A DNA stretch of 55,552 nt from Streptomyces griseus subsp. griseus (GCF_000720255.1 NZ_JOJE01000049.1:1-55552), one strand, 5' to 3'. Shown: positions 41,600 to 50,658, counted from the stretch's first letter. Notes: generated by a model from the sequence alone, not told the origin. A program made the numbers and translations.

Positions 41600-44500
41600 C
41601 AGCGGCTCTCCCCCGGCCAGGCAACCCACGCGACGGCGGACTGACGGGCAAGGCGGCGGCAGATCCTCTCGTCCTCCCGGTCCAGGCTACGAAGGCGGTT
41701 GTGGTGCATGTGCAGCAAGGATTCCAGGACGGAGTCGAGGTCCATGGTCTCGGCGAGGTGCTCGCGATACAGCGCCAGGGCCACGGCGCGACGGTGCCAC
41801 GCTTGGGCGAGCTCTTCGCCCCAGCTTCGGGCACGAGGCGTAGTGCGGCGAACGAGTTCGATGGCCTGGTCGCTGACGCCTCGCTCGACGCGAGCCGGAG
41901 GCGCGGGCCGGTTCGCCAGCCACCGCATGCCCTCGTCGGGGCCGAGCAAGCCGCAGGCGATGTCCACCATGCCGACCGCGGCCAGCGCACGTCCGTCGAC
42001 GCCGTCGACTCCGGGGCCCTGCAAGGCGGCGAGGACGTAGGCCGAGTCGGCCGTGAACACCGCCTCGGCACAGCGCAGGGCGGCGGCTGGGCCGTAACGG
42101 CCGATCTCGGGGGTGTACGTGTCGAACACGAGCTTGCTGCTGAGCCCCTCGCGGCGCAGCCCGGTGGCCCATCCGGCGACGAGCTCAGTGCAGGCGGCGT
42201 ACTGTCCGGGGCTGCGGGTGCGGATGCGCAGACGCAGGTGGTCGAGGTCGTTCGGGGTGCGGTATCGGACGAACCACCACTCGGGTGTGCTCGGGAGTTG
42301 GGCCGCGAGCCGCGCGAGGTGGGTACCGATCAGCTCATCGAGCTGTTCGGGGTGGCTGTAGATCTTGGCGTTCAGCCAGGGTGCCTGGACCGCGCCCGGT
42401 ACGGGCCCGAGGGTGCTGTTGGTGAGCACGGGGAGGAAGCCGGAGAGCGGGTCGGGTATCGGCCGGCGGGTGCTGGTCATCGGCAGGGCGATCTCGTGGA
42501 CGTGGCCGCCGATCCAGCCGTAGGTCTCCTCGGCCGGCGCCTCCGTCAGCACGGCATGGTTTTCCCGGTCCAGGTGGGCGCGTAGGACGGTGGCGTGGGC
42601 GGGCACGTCGAGTTGGAGCCGACGTGTCCGGTCGTCCTCCCGCAGTTCGACGGCGCCATGGCAGTGCCACCGCTTCCGCCACCGGCCGAGGGCGTCGGTC
42701 CACTCCCGCATGTCCGCGCCGCGGCTTGGAAGGTCGTCAGCGGTCAGGTTCCAGCGACTGGGAGAGAGGTTCACGCGCCCGTAGCGGACGCGTGGCAGGA
42801 ACGGCAGCCGTGCGCCGTGCGGCCCCCAGTCGAAGCTGGTCCAGGCAGGGCCGAAGGAACGGGTCAGGTGCGCCAGGAACCTGGCCAGGGGCGGGGGTTG
42901 CTTGTCCAGGGCCATGGCGTGGAAGACCTGCGGGTCCACCAGGCGACGGCGGGAGATGCTGACCAGGTACAGCCGGGTGTGCGTGGCTGTGACCGCGAGG
43001 TCGTCGACGTCGATGACCGTCGGCGCGGTGTTGTTGTCGAGGCTGCGGTGCTCGCCCAACGGAATCACGTGCGGAAGATAGGCGGGGATGCGGGCGACGT
43101 TCTCTGTGTGCGGATAGAGGGGCGGGAAGGAGAGCTGCGCGGTCAGCGCGTTCTCGACGCCCGTGGGAGCTTGGCGGTAGACCTCGTCGAGTCCCGTGCC
43201 GGTGGCGACCGGAGTGAACCGGGAGGTGAGCGTGCCTGCGGCGCGGGCTGGTGTCACCGTGAGTGTGAAGTCCCCGCGTTCCAGGGCGGACAGGCTGTCG
43301 GCGTGCAGACGCGCGCACATCTCCACGTGGGGCGGTGCCTCCTGCCCGGTCGGTGCATCGCCGGCCAGGCGGTCGATCAGGTCGTCGGTGAGGACGATCT
43401 CCCTGCTGCCGTCAGCCAGCGCCTGCCAGGCCAGGGCCAACAGCCGCTCGTCACGCTCGGAGACTGTTGGGGGCGGTGCGGTCATGCGGCTGCCCGGGTA
43501 TTCGGCCGGGTAGCCGAGCCCGGACGCTGGGTCGACGACCTCCTTCACCGGTACGAGGGTGCCGGTGCCGTACCGTTCCCAGAACGCGACCTGGTACTCC
43601 TTCCACACACCTTGGCCCGTCGGTCGGCGGGTGAGCCGCAGCAGAGCATCGGCAGCTCTCTCCATCTCCTGCGCGACGCTCTCGGGGATCCGTACTTCGG
43701 CATCCAGCCTCAGGTCGACGGCCAAGGGGCTTCGGCCCGCGTCGGAGAGCCGACGTAGCCGCCCCGTGAGTTCCTCCCGAGCCAGCCCTTGCGTGCTCGC
43801 CGGGCGCCGGTTGTGCTCGTGTACGGCGCGTTGCACCGCTTCCAGCTCGTGCAGAACCGGCGCGACCTCCGGCATCGTGCCCGCGTCCGCGCCGTGCAGC
43901 CGGTCAATCAGGTGGGACAGCGGATCGGTGTTGGTCATCGGCGCGCGCAAATTGGTGATCAGGAATTTCTCGCGCACCAGCGCGCCGAGCAGTGTGCGGA
44001 TGTTCTGCGGCTCAGTTTGAGGGAAGGAGGCGGCCAACTGCTCGGCGAGGGCGGCGAAGCGGACCGACCCGCCCGCGAGGCGCTCGATCACGCGTACCGC
44101 ACTGGTGCGCCGGACGGTGGCCCCCATCGGTCCGCCGTGCGGGACATGCAGCCGCCCGCCGCGGCGCGCCGCCAGGTTGTTGAGGACGACATCCAGGCGC
44201 TCCAGCAGGGTCGGGCACGCCTCCAGGCGGACGATGACGTCGTCCAGCCACTCGGTATCCACCCGCGCCACGGCCTGGTGTGCGTCTCCCCACCTCACGT
44301 GTGGCGTCGAACCCACGCTGGCCGCGGTGACTCCCGCGAAGAGGCCGAACGGGGTCGGTCGTCCGGTGGCGCGCAACAAGTAGCGGCCGGTGGCCATGGC
44401 GGCGCGCCGGACCTGCTTGGAGCGTGTCGGCTGCCCGGCGCAGATCGCGTCGACCCGAGAGGCGAGATCACCGCTCGCCTGCCGTACGGCGTCCGAGAAC

Positions 44501-44652
44501 CGCGCATCGGCCCACACCTGCTTCAGCCACCTGCCGCACGCCTCCGTGTCGGACGAATCAGGCCACCATGTCGGCAGACCCGTCAGCGGCATCGCGGCGG
44601 CCCGCAGCAGCGCCGCGCCCGTGTGCTGGTAGAGCTTTCCGTCGCTTCCCAT
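41599..44652 (-). CDS. lanB: full-length class I lanthipeptide dehydratase LanB
   Basis: 1017 aa from ATG 44652, with GGAGG 7 nt upstream. The N-terminal two thirds is the glutamylation domain (ATGRPTPFGLFAGV is the classic Lant_dehydr_N motif), and the C-terminal third is the SpaB_C elimination domain (WWFVRYRTPNDLDHLRLRI). It transfers Glu from Glu-tRNA to Ser/Thr of the precursor and eliminates it to give dehydro-residues. Both domains are fused, not split as in thiopeptide pathways. It begins 79 nt after the precursor gene, past a stem-loop. Confidence 0.9.
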   Translation of the reverse strand: MGSDGKLYQHTGAALLRAAAMPLTGLPTWWPDSSDTEACGRWLKQVWADARFSDAVRQASGDLASRVDAICAGQPTRSKQVRRAAMATGRYLLRATGRPTPFGLFAGVTAASVGSTPHVRWGDAHQAVARVDTEWLDDVIVRLEACPTLLERLDVVLNNLAARRGGRLHVPHGGPMGATVRRTSAVRVIERLAGGSVRFAALAEQLAASFPQTEPQNIRTLLGALVREKFLITNLRAPMTNTDPLSHLIDRLHGADAGTMPEVAPVLHELEAVQRAVHEHNRRPASTQGLAREELTGRLRRLSDAGRSPLAVDLRLDAEVRIPESVAQEMERAADALLRLTRRPTGQGVWKEYQVAFWERYGTGTLVPVKEVVDPASGLGYPAEYPGSRMTAPPPTVSERDERLLALAWQALADGSREIVLTDDLIDRLAGDAPTGQEAPPHVEMCARLHADSLSALERGDFTLTVTPARAAGTLTSRFTPVATGTGLDEVYRQAPTGVENALTAQLSFPPLYPHTENVARIPAYLPHVIPLGEHRSLDNNTAPTVIDVDDLAVTATHTRLYLVSISRRRLVDPQVFHAMALDKQPPPLARFLAHLTRSFGPAWTSFDWGPHGARLPFLPRVRYGRVNLSPSRWNLTADDLPSRGADMREWTDALGRWRKRWHCHGAVELREDDRTRRLQLDVPAHATVLRAHLDRENHAVLTEAPAEETYGWIGGHVHEIALPMTSTRRPIPDPLSGFLPVLTNSTLGPVPGAVQAPWLNAKIYSHPEQLDELIGTHLARLAAQLPSTPEWWFVRYRTPNDLDHLRLRIRTRSPGQYAACTELVAGWATGLRREGLSSKLVFDTYTPEIGRYGPAAALRCAEAVFTADSAYVLAALQGPGVDGVDGRALAAVGMVDIACGLLGPDEGMRWLANRPAPPARVERGVSDQAIELVRRTTPRARSWGEELAQAWHRRAVALALYREHLAETMDLDSVLESLLHMHHNRLRSLDREDERICRRLARQSAVAWVAWPGESR

Positions 44653-44685
44653 CCCCATGCCTCCGCCATCAGTGCTGTGAACGAG

Positions 44686-44717
44686 CGGGGTCGGGAGCGG
44701 CACCGCCCCCGACCCCG
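44686..44717 (-). promoter_or_regulatory. stem-loop between lanA and lanB
   Basis: CGGGGTCGGG / CCCGACCCCG, a perfect 10-bp stem with a 12-nt loop, in the 79-nt gap. A hairpin here is typical of a partial terminator that keeps precursor mRNA more abundant than the enzyme mRNA. Confidence 0.6.
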
Positions 44718-44731
44718 AGCACGAGCCGCCG

Positions 44732-44935
44732 TCAGACGGCGCTCGCGCAGGAAGAGGCACAGGACGGCGCACACCCGTCACCGGTACCGCACGCCTTGGG
44801 GAGCAGATCGGCACCGACCTCCGTGACGATGGTCAGGTCGACGTCGAACGGGTCAGCGGGCGCCTCGGGGACGGCCGTCGCAGCGGACGCCCCGGTGGTG
44901 GCCGTCGTGATCGGGCTGAGCATGGTTGCGGTCAT
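44732..44935 (-). CDS. lanA: FxLD-family lanthipeptide precursor
   Basis: 67 aa with GAGGAAG 4 nt before the ATG. The leader (1-46) is Thr/Ala-rich and contains PFDVDLTIV, the FxLD-type recognition motif with Val in place of Leu. The core is ACGTGDGCAPSCASSCASAV: four Cys (49, 55, 59, 63), one Thr (51) and four Ser (58, 61, 62, 65) for dehydration and ring closure, and an Asp (53) that could be the methyltransferase target. It is followed by LanB, LanC and methyltransferase genes. An internal ATG at codon 5 is possible. Confidence 0.88.
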   Translation of the reverse strand: MTATMLSPITTATTGASAATAVPEAPADPFDVDLTIVTEVGADLLPKACGTGDGCAPSCASSCASAV

Positions 44936-45120
44936 CGCACTTCCTCTTCTGTCGGAAGGATCCGAACGGTTCGTCGTGCTGCCCGGCCTGCGTATGGATT
45001 GCCGCAAGGCCGGGTTTCTGCGTTCGCACCTTGGGTGCGGCCCCTCTCCGGTTGACCGGATTCCGTGGGGGACATGGATTCGGAGCATCCGGAGAGAGGG
45101 GTCGAGGACACGGGCCGGGG

Positions 45121-45297
45121 CTACCGGGACTGGCCCGCGTAGAGCGTGGTCAAGGTTGTGCCGGTCACCAGGACGGGCAGGAACAGCACCTGGAAGGTGC
45201 CGAAGCCGAACCGACCGATGTACGTAGCCGGATGCCGCAGCACCCATCCGACCTGGCCGAGCATCTGCAGGAGCAACCGTTGCCGCATCCGGGCCAT
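45121..45297 (-). CDS. 58-aa hydrophobic small protein next to lanA
   Basis: The N-terminus is basic (MARMRQR), followed by a moderately hydrophobic helix LLLQMLGQVGWVL and a stronger one, GTFQVLFLPVLVTGTTL, probably one or two membrane segments. Its ATG overlaps the stop of the upstream gene (TGATG), so both are co-translated. The 185 nt to the lanA start hold an imperfect inverted repeat (CCCCTCTCCGG...CCGGAGAGAGGGG). It may take part in export or immunity; unproven. Confidence 0.55.
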   Translation of the reverse strand: MARMRQRLLLQMLGQVGWVLRHPATYIGRFGFGTFQVLFLPVLVTGTTLTTLYAGQSR

Positions 45298-45704
45298 CAC
45301 GCCGCCGACCGCCGTGCGACCGTGGCGCCTGCGGCATCGACGACCGCCCACGGGGTCGTGATCAGCGCTCCGGTGCGAGCCTGCCAGGCAGCGAGGTTCG
45401 CCCTGTCCTCCTCCAGATGCCCCAGCATCACGAGCAGAGGGGTGACGATCCCGGCCGCCTTCCCCTGCTCGACCGCGGCCAAAGCGTTGTGCCAGCCCTC
45501 GCACAGGGCGCGGCTCTCGAACGGTGCCGCCCGGTCGACGAACGTCTCGACCGCCTCCCAGCCGGCATCGGCCACGTACCGCCGTGCGCTGGCCACACTG
45601 TGGTCGGCGGCCTCACCGAGTGACGCGGGCAGACAGGCGTACAACACCAGGTGCGTGCCCGGGGGCACCTCGTGTGGTGCGGTCTGCCTCGCACTGCCGC
45701 TCAT
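45297..45704 (-). CDS. hypothetical protein upstream of the lanthipeptide genes
   Basis: 135 aa with GGAGGT 8 nt before the ATG. The protein reads LVLYACLPASLGEAADHSV, YVADAGWEAVETFVDRAAP, GKAAGIVTPLLVMLGHLEED, an alpha/beta pattern that weakly recalls a serine-recombinase N-terminal fold or a flavodoxin-like fold, but the recombinase catalytic Ser context is not convincing. Cytoplasmic. It is coupled to the 58-aa membrane protein. Function unknown. Confidence 0.65.
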   Translation of the reverse strand: MSGSARQTAPHEVPPGTHLVLYACLPASLGEAADHSVASARRYVADAGWEAVETFVDRAAPFESRALCEGWHNALAAVEQGKAAGIVTPLLVMLGHLEEDRANLAAWQARTGALITTPWAVVDAAGATVARRSAA

Positions 45705-45916
45705 TCCGCGTTACCTCCAGCCAGGTGAACCGAGACGCCAAGGGTCCGGCGCCTCGACGAAGAGCCTCGCCGGGGGCAGTCGGCGGCGGTACGCCGTCAG
45801 CACGCCGTTCGTCCGCCGTCCGGCGGCGCGCAAGGAGGCGGAGCCGCGGCGTACCGCCGCAGCTCACGCGTGGCGAGGCTGATCGGTCCAGTGCCAAGCG
45901 GAAACGAGAAGCGGCG

Positions 45917-46462
45917 ATGGACGCGGTGGACGAAGAGCGCCTCTGCAGGCGGACGCCAGTACGGCGTCATTGGGTGAAGCTGGCCGATTGCACCGAGCCT
46001 TCGGGCCTCGCGCGCAGACACGTACGAGAGTTCCTTGATGGTCGTGCCGCGCCGGAGCGGGTCGACGACGCCGTTCTGATCGCCTCGGAGCTCGTGGGCA
46101 ATGCGCTCAGGCACACAGTCGGCGGACCGGACTGCATGTGTGTGGAGGTCTACCGGGACGTGGCGGTACTACGAGTCCATGACGCAGGACGGGATGTCTC
46201 CAGGGTCCGGGCACGCTCTGCGGAGGAGTCGGTGGATGAGTTGACGGGCAGTGGTCTCGGACTGCTGCTCGTCGCGGAGTTGGCCTCCGCGTGGTCCGTC
46301 CGGCAGACCGCGATCGGCAAGGAAGTGGTCGTGGTTCTCGCCTTGGGCGCCAGCGGGCTACCCGAGCGTGACGTTCCTCCGCACATCCCAGCGGTACGTC
46401 CGCCTTTCACGGCGGAGTTCCACCAACTGGACGGCGGACACGGAGAGTTCGACAGCCGGTAG
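45917..46462 (+). CDS. HATPase_c anti-sigma-regulator-like protein
   Basis: 181 aa from ATG 45917. It has the GHKL boxes: N box ASELVGNALRHTVG, G1 box VHDAGRD, and G2 box GSGLGLLLV, as in RsbW/SpoIIAB-like kinases that are very abundant in Streptomyces. These proteins bind ATP and usually phosphorylate or hold an anti-anti-sigma factor or sigma factor; no partner is encoded next to it. The 3' end overlaps the tail of the opposite-strand 2H phosphoesterase gene by 105 nt, which suggests one stop may be mispredicted or the overlap is real. Confidence 0.82.
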   Translation: MDAVDEERLCRRTPVRRHWVKLADCTEPSGLARRHVREFLDGRAAPERVDDAVLIASELVGNALRHTVGGPDCMCVEVYRDVAVLRVHDAGRDVSRVRARSAEESVDELTGSGLGLLLVAELASAWSVRQTAIGKEVVVVLALGASGLPERDVPPHIPAVRPPFTAEFHQLDGGHGEFDSR

Positions 46463-47062
46463 AGCGCGAAGTCCTGAGACCGTCTCCACAACGGGCGCGG
46501 CGGGGCGCCGGCGGTTGTTGTACGCGAGGCTCAGGTGCGGCCGGAACGCGGACGTCGGCTTCTTCGGGGCCAGATCGACGCTGCTTCCCGCCTTGGCCAG
46601 CGCGTGGTGCAGCCGGAGCAGGGGTTCCCAGGGTCCGAGGGATAGCCGGACAGCGCCGCGGGAGCCGGCCAGCGGCATGGCGTGTACGGAGAACGCGGAG
46701 GGCAGCAGCGCCTCGGCGTCCCGTGCCAAGCTGTCCAGCTGGCCGGGGGTGACGACGCCCGGCGTTCCGACTCGGGCGAGGGTGATGTGCAAGCCGTCCG
46801 TCGGCACCGGGTCGAGGCCGAGGGGCGCCAGCTCCTCCTGGCAGTGCCCGGCGAGAGCAGCGAGCCGCTGATCATCTGGGAAGGTCAGCATCCAGTAGTA
46901 CGCCCGGCTGCCGTCCGACCAGCCTGGGCGTGCCCAGTGGTCGGTCATCTCGTCGAGTGCGCTGAACGCCGCCCAGTCGTGGGCCGCGGTGACCGCCGGG
47001 TCGTGCGTGTCGGCGGGGGGCTCGGCGGGGAAGGCGGCGGGATCGGCGCTGAGCAGGTGCAC
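46358..47062 (-). CDS. 2'-5' RNA ligase-like 2H phosphoesterase
   Basis: 234 aa from GTG 47062, with GAAGGAG 8 nt upstream. The two H-x-[TS]-x motifs that define the 2H superfamily are HITLAR (about residue 120) and HLSLAY (about 195). Members hydrolyse or form 2',5'-phosphodiester or cyclic phosphate bonds in RNA or nucleotides. It also has YYWMLTFPDD, a typical first strand. The substrate cannot be told. It ends inside the 3' end of the opposite HATPase gene. Confidence 0.8.
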   Translation of the reverse strand: MHLLSADPAAFPAEPPADTHDPAVTAAHDWAAFSALDEMTDHWARPGWSDGSRAYYWMLTFPDDQRLAALAGHCQEELAPLGLDPVPTDGLHITLARVGTPGVVTPGQLDSLARDAEALLPSAFSVHAMPLAGSRGAVRLSLGPWEPLLRLHHALAKAGSSVDLAPKKPTSAFRPHLSLAYNNRRRPAAPVVETVSGLRALPAVELSVSAVQLVELRRERRTYRWDVRRNVTLG

Positions 47063-47117
47063 CCGACGTACTCCTTCGGCTTCACACTGCCCCGGAATAC
47101 GACGACACCCATGGCGC

Positions 47118-48458
47118 CTACGACGCGGATGACGCCATGGCCAGGGCCGCTGGCTGCGAGCTCCAGGTCCGGAACTCGTCGCCATAATCGCGTACCGCCG
47201 AGTGATCACGCCACGGCCCGGCCTGCTCATGCAGGTCACGGGAGCGTTGGTAGACGGAGCTGATCGGTGTGTCTCCGCACAGCCGCAGTGCCTCACGGCC
47301 CAGCGCCATCGCCTCGTCGATGTCGGGCGTGCGCTGCTGCAGCAGCGCGGTGGCGACGTCGAGGCGTACGAGCGAACGGCTCCAGGAGGAGGTCGAGTGC
47401 TCCACCAGGTCGTCGATGTGCTCGGCGTCGCGCAGTACCTGGGCCGTGTTGCGCAGCGCGACGTGTGACGTGACGGCGTTGGCCAGCGTCCGGGCCCGTC
47501 CGTACGGCTCGAAGGAGATGCAGGAGGTCAGCCCGACGGGTACCTCGTGGAGGTCGGAGAGGCGGAGTGCCTGTCCGATGGTCTGCTCGACGGCACGCCG
47601 GTCGCCGGTCTTGCCGAGGGCCCGGGCCCGGCCGTTGGCGAGCAGGCGGATGGACTGGGCGTGGCGCGGGGCTCGCTCGACGGCCGCGGCCGCGCAAGCG
47701 TCCGCCTCGTCGTACCGGCCGGCGTAGTAGAGGCTGAAGGAGAGGGTGCCGCACGCCCAGAGGTCGGTGTCCAGGTCGCCGATCTCACGGCTGAGATCCC
47801 GGGCTTCGGTGCAGTACGCCTCCGAGAGCGCGAAGTCGCCCGTGTTCACCGCCATGTATCCGAGCAGGCCGGAGGCACGGGCGGCGACGCGGAAGAGCTC
47901 CCGGCGCGTGCGTGGGGGCTGGCGGCCGTCAAGGAGGGTGTGGGCGAGCTGCCGCACCTGGCGGGCCTGGGGACGGAGGACGTACGGCCCGTCCTCTTCG
48001 TACCGGCTGGCGATGCCCTCCAGCGAGGAGTCGAGGAAGGCGAGCGTCGCGTCGTCGGCGTTGCTGGCCGTGAGCTGCCGGGTCCGAGTGACGATGTCCA
48101 GTGGGTTCTCGTCGTCCTCGCGTGGCGGAGGCGCACTCGTCGCCTGCTGGCCCGTGCTCGACCCCTCGTCGCGGTCGTGCGCGGAGTCGCCGTCGTACGC
48201 CGTGGAGAACAGCTCGGACACGGGTCTGCCCAGCATGTGCTCCAGAACTCGGCAGGCGTCAGGACGGGGCAGAGTCAGCAACTCCCCGCCGTACCAGCGG
48301 TCGAACTGGCGTGAAGAGACCTGGAGGGACGCCAGGCGGGGGTCTCGGTCGAGCTCTGCCAGCCGGGCGGCGGCCCGCTCGTACTGGGCGGCGAAAGCCT
48401 CGTGCGTCGTCAGGTGCCGTTGCTGGAGCAGCTGCCGAAGCAGCGTTGTCCGTGGCAT
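47118..48458 (-). CDS. XRE-like transcriptional regulator with helical repeat region
   Basis: 446 aa from ATG 48458, with GGAGGG 6 nt upstream. The first 90 residues resemble an XRE DNA-binding part (HLTTHEAFAAQYERAAARLA, LQVSSRQFDRWYGGE). Residues about 190-440 are TPR-like (SGLLGYMAVNTGDFALSEAY, CGTLSFSLYYAGRYDEADA). This type is frequent in Streptomyces and often located beside secondary-metabolite or RiPP genes. It may regulate the lanthipeptide cluster; direct evidence is absent. Confidence 0.75.
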   Translation of the reverse strand: MPRTTLLRQLLQQRHLTTHEAFAAQYERAAARLAELDRDPRLASLQVSSRQFDRWYGGELLTLPRPDACRVLEHMLGRPVSELFSTAYDGDSAHDRDEGSSTGQQATSAPPPREDDENPLDIVTRTRQLTASNADDATLAFLDSSLEGIASRYEEDGPYVLRPQARQVRQLAHTLLDGRQPPRTRRELFRVAARASGLLGYMAVNTGDFALSEAYCTEARDLSREIGDLDTDLWACGTLSFSLYYAGRYDEADACAAAAVERAPRHAQSIRLLANGRARALGKTGDRRAVEQTIGQALRLSDLHEVPVGLTSCISFEPYGRARTLANAVTSHVALRNTAQVLRDAEHIDDLVEHSTSSWSRSLVRLDVATALLQQRTPDIDEAMALGREALRLCGDTPISSVYQRSRDLHEQAGPWRDHSAVRDYGDEFRTWSSQPAALAMASSAS

Positions 48459-48679
48459 GGCCCACCCTCCTGGTACGGCGTGCAGGACCGACGCGAAGGC
48501 GCGTGCCGGTAGCGAGGTCGGGGCCTGCTCGCCCATCGGTCGGCTGCGGCGCACGCCCGTACCAACGCGCGCCGCGACTTCTGACAGGATGCCGACGCAA
48601 CCATCAACTAGGCAATATGTCTGGTGAAGTTGACCCGTATGGGTTGTAGAGGTGTCGCCGGTACGGAGAGACTTCCGGC

Positions 48680-49561
48680 ATGGCCTTGAAGAGAAGCCTG
48701 GTCCCGCAGTCGGTGTACCGGCGACAGCTCGCGGCACGGCTGAAGGAACTGCGTGATGCGACCGGGCTCACCCTCATCGAGGTCGCCGACCAACTGGAGG
48801 TCAACCAGGGGTCGCTAAGCCGCATCGAGAACGGCGAACGCGGCACGACGCCGGTCCTCGTCCGGGCACTGCTGGACCTGTACGGCGTCAAAGACGAGGA
48901 CCGGCGCGCTGACGTGCTCGACCTCGTGCGAGCGGACAAGGAGCAACAGAAGCCCTGGTGGCGGAAGTACTCGACAGTGCTCACCCCGACCCGCTACGAC
49001 GGGTACCTCGCGCTGGAGGCCGGCGCGACGCACCTCGCCAGCTACCAGCCAATGCTCGTGCCGGGACTGCTCCAGACCGAGGACTACGCGCGTGCCGTGA
49101 TCTCCCAGATGAGGAAGGACCTGTCCCCGCCGCAGGTCGAGTCCTTGGTCAGGGTCCGCATGGAGCGGCAGAACAGCCGCCTGGGCGGTGAGGCCCCCGC
49201 CAGGCTCTGGGCGATCCTCGACGAAGCCGTGCTGCGCAGGACGGTCGGCTCCGCCGAAGTGATGCGCGACCAAGTGCGGAAGCTGGTGGAGGCGAGCGAG
49301 CGGTCGAACGTCACCGTGCAGCTGCTGCCGTTCTCGCTCGGCGCGCATCCGGGGCTGTACGGCCCATTCGTCATCCTGACGTTCCCGCACCCCACGCCGG
49401 ACCTGGTGTGGCTGGAGAATCCCAAGAACTCCGTGTATCTCGAGTCCCCGGAGGACGTGGACAACTACACGGATATCTTCGATCAGTTGAGGTACAGCGC
49501 CCTCGACCCATCGGAGACCCGCACCCGCATCGCACGCATCAGCAAGGAGCTCGAAGAGTGA
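48680..49561 (+). CDS. XRE regulator with DUF5753 (Scr1-type)
   Basis: 293 aa. HTH at residues about 15-70 (RLKELRDATGLTLIEVADQL, NQGSLSRIENGERG), then DUF5753 from about 95 (YDGYLALEAGATHLASYQP, LVPGLLQTEDYARAVI, LPFSLGAHPGLYGPFVILTF). These regulators are nearly always paired with a DUF397 gene, as here (stop/start overlap GTGA), and have been compared with toxin-antitoxin pairs in Streptomyces. Targets unknown. Confidence 0.88.
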   Translation: MALKRSLVPQSVYRRQLAARLKELRDATGLTLIEVADQLEVNQGSLSRIENGERGTTPVLVRALLDLYGVKDEDRRADVLDLVRADKEQQKPWWRKYSTVLTPTRYDGYLALEAGATHLASYQPMLVPGLLQTEDYARAVISQMRKDLSPPQVESLVRVRMERQNSRLGGEAPARLWAILDEAVLRRTVGSAEVMRDQVRKLVEASERSNVTVQLLPFSLGAHPGLYGPFVILTFPHPTPDLVWLENPKNSVYLESPEDVDNYTDIFDQLRYSALDPSETRTRIARISKELEE

Positions 49562-49815
49562 GCACGCCCCGCATGGCCGCCCCGCACGACGTCACCGCAG
49601 CCCGGCACGACGTCGACCTCGCACGCGCGCGTTGGCGGAAGAGTTCGTACAGCGGGGGTGCGAACGACTGCTTGGAAGTCGCTGTCCTGGGCAAACACGC
49701 CGCAGTGCGCGACTCAAAGGACATCAGCCGTGGACCGTTGCTCTTCCCGAGGACGGCGATGCGCGCGCTGGTTGGCGGAATCGCCAGCGGAGCAATCGGT
49801 GAGCACCTGGGCTGA
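49558..49815 (+). CDS. DUF397 protein, partner of the DUF5753 regulator
   Basis: 85 aa from GTG 49558, overlapping the regulator's stop. The DUF397 signature is complete: ARWRKSSYSGGANDCLEVA, VRDSKDISRGPLLF, then AMRALVGGI. This family is restricted to actinobacteria and acts with the adjacent XRE-DUF5753 protein, possibly as a small regulator or toxin-like partner; biochemical function is not settled. Confidence 0.88.
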   Translation: MSTPRMAAPHDVTAARHDVDLARARWRKSSYSGGANDCLEVAVLGKHAAVRDSKDISRGPLLFPRTAMRALVGGIASGAIGEHLG

Positions 49816-49956
49816 GCAGAGAGCTGGGGCGTAGAGGAGAGAGACGTGTCGCCGTCGTAGGCGTAGGCGTCTCGGGTCTCACGACCGGCGTGGCGCTGAC
49901 TGAGGCCGCGCTGCGAAACGTCCGACATGGCCGGTCTCGCGCACCCGCGAAGCCGG

Positions 49957-50658
49957 TCATCTCCCGTACGCGCGCTTCCAGCGCGCTCGGTGCCGGGAGT
50001 CTCCCTGGCCGCGGCCGTTCACCTCACTCAGGGAGAGCAGGGAGGCTCCGTTGTTCCACAGGGCGAGGTGGTCGCGGTGCACCGCGAGGATGCCGTGCTG
50101 CACGGCGAACCGCTCGGAGGGGCGGCTGAAGCGCGTGGTCGTCACGAACACCGCCAGGTCGGCCCCGAAGTGCACCTTGGCACCCAGCAGATCGCGTAGC
50201 TCGCGACTCGCGATCGTGCTGCTCGGCGCGTAGCGCTTGCACTGGATCACCATGCTCCGGCCGTCCGGAAGGCGGCCGACGACGTCGGCGCCGTTGTCGT
50301 TCGCACCGCCCACCCGCCGCACCTGCGTGCAGCCGTCCCGTCGGCACAGGCTTGCGACCAGGTCCTCGAACTCGGTGCCGGTCATCGCGTCCACCTCGGC
50401 GAGCGTCCGGTGACCGGCCTTCACCGCCTCTTCCTGCCGCCAGAGACGGTCCCGCCCGCGCACGAGCCGGTCCGTACGCCACAGCCACCAGGCCGCCGCT
50501 CCGGCGCCGCCGAGGACCAGTGCGCCCGTGATGTACGGCCACACGGCCGACCAGAACACCACCAGCAGGACCAGCACCAGACCACCGCCGGCCGCCACCG
50601 CCTTCAGCCGCGCCGCCCGCCGCCTGCGAGCAGCCGCACCCCGTCTACGCCCAGCCAC
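49957..50658 (-). CDS. membrane-anchored Mrr-like restriction endonuclease
   Basis: 233 aa. A basic N-terminus is followed by two hydrophobic segments (about 19-38 and 42-60). The C-terminal half is an Mrr-type PD-(D/E)xK nuclease domain: GTEFEDLVASLC (E97), GGANDNGADVVG with D125, and VIQCKRY with Q139-C-K141. The Mrr catalytic pattern D...QxK is therefore intact. Such Mrr_cat proteins with membrane segments are common in Streptomyces; they may cut modified or incoming DNA at the membrane. Monocistronic. Confidence 0.82.
   Translation of the reverse strand: MAGRRRGAAARRRRAARLKAVAAGGGLVLVLLVVFWSAVWPYITGALVLGGAGAAAWWLWRTDRLVRGRDRLWRQEEAVKAGHRTLAEVDAMTGTEFEDLVASLCRRDGCTQVRRVGGANDNGADVVGRLPDGRSMVIQCKRYAPSSTIASRELRDLLGAKVHFGADLAVFVTTTRFSRPSERFAVQHGILAVHRDHLALWNNGASLLSLSEVNGRGQGDSRHRARWKRAYGR

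Noticed and set aside
45297..45704. Serine recombinase (resolvase) assignment for the 135-aa protein
   Set aside because: The alpha/beta pattern is suggestive, but the catalytic Ser and Arg context of serine recombinases is not visible and there is no DNA-binding domain.
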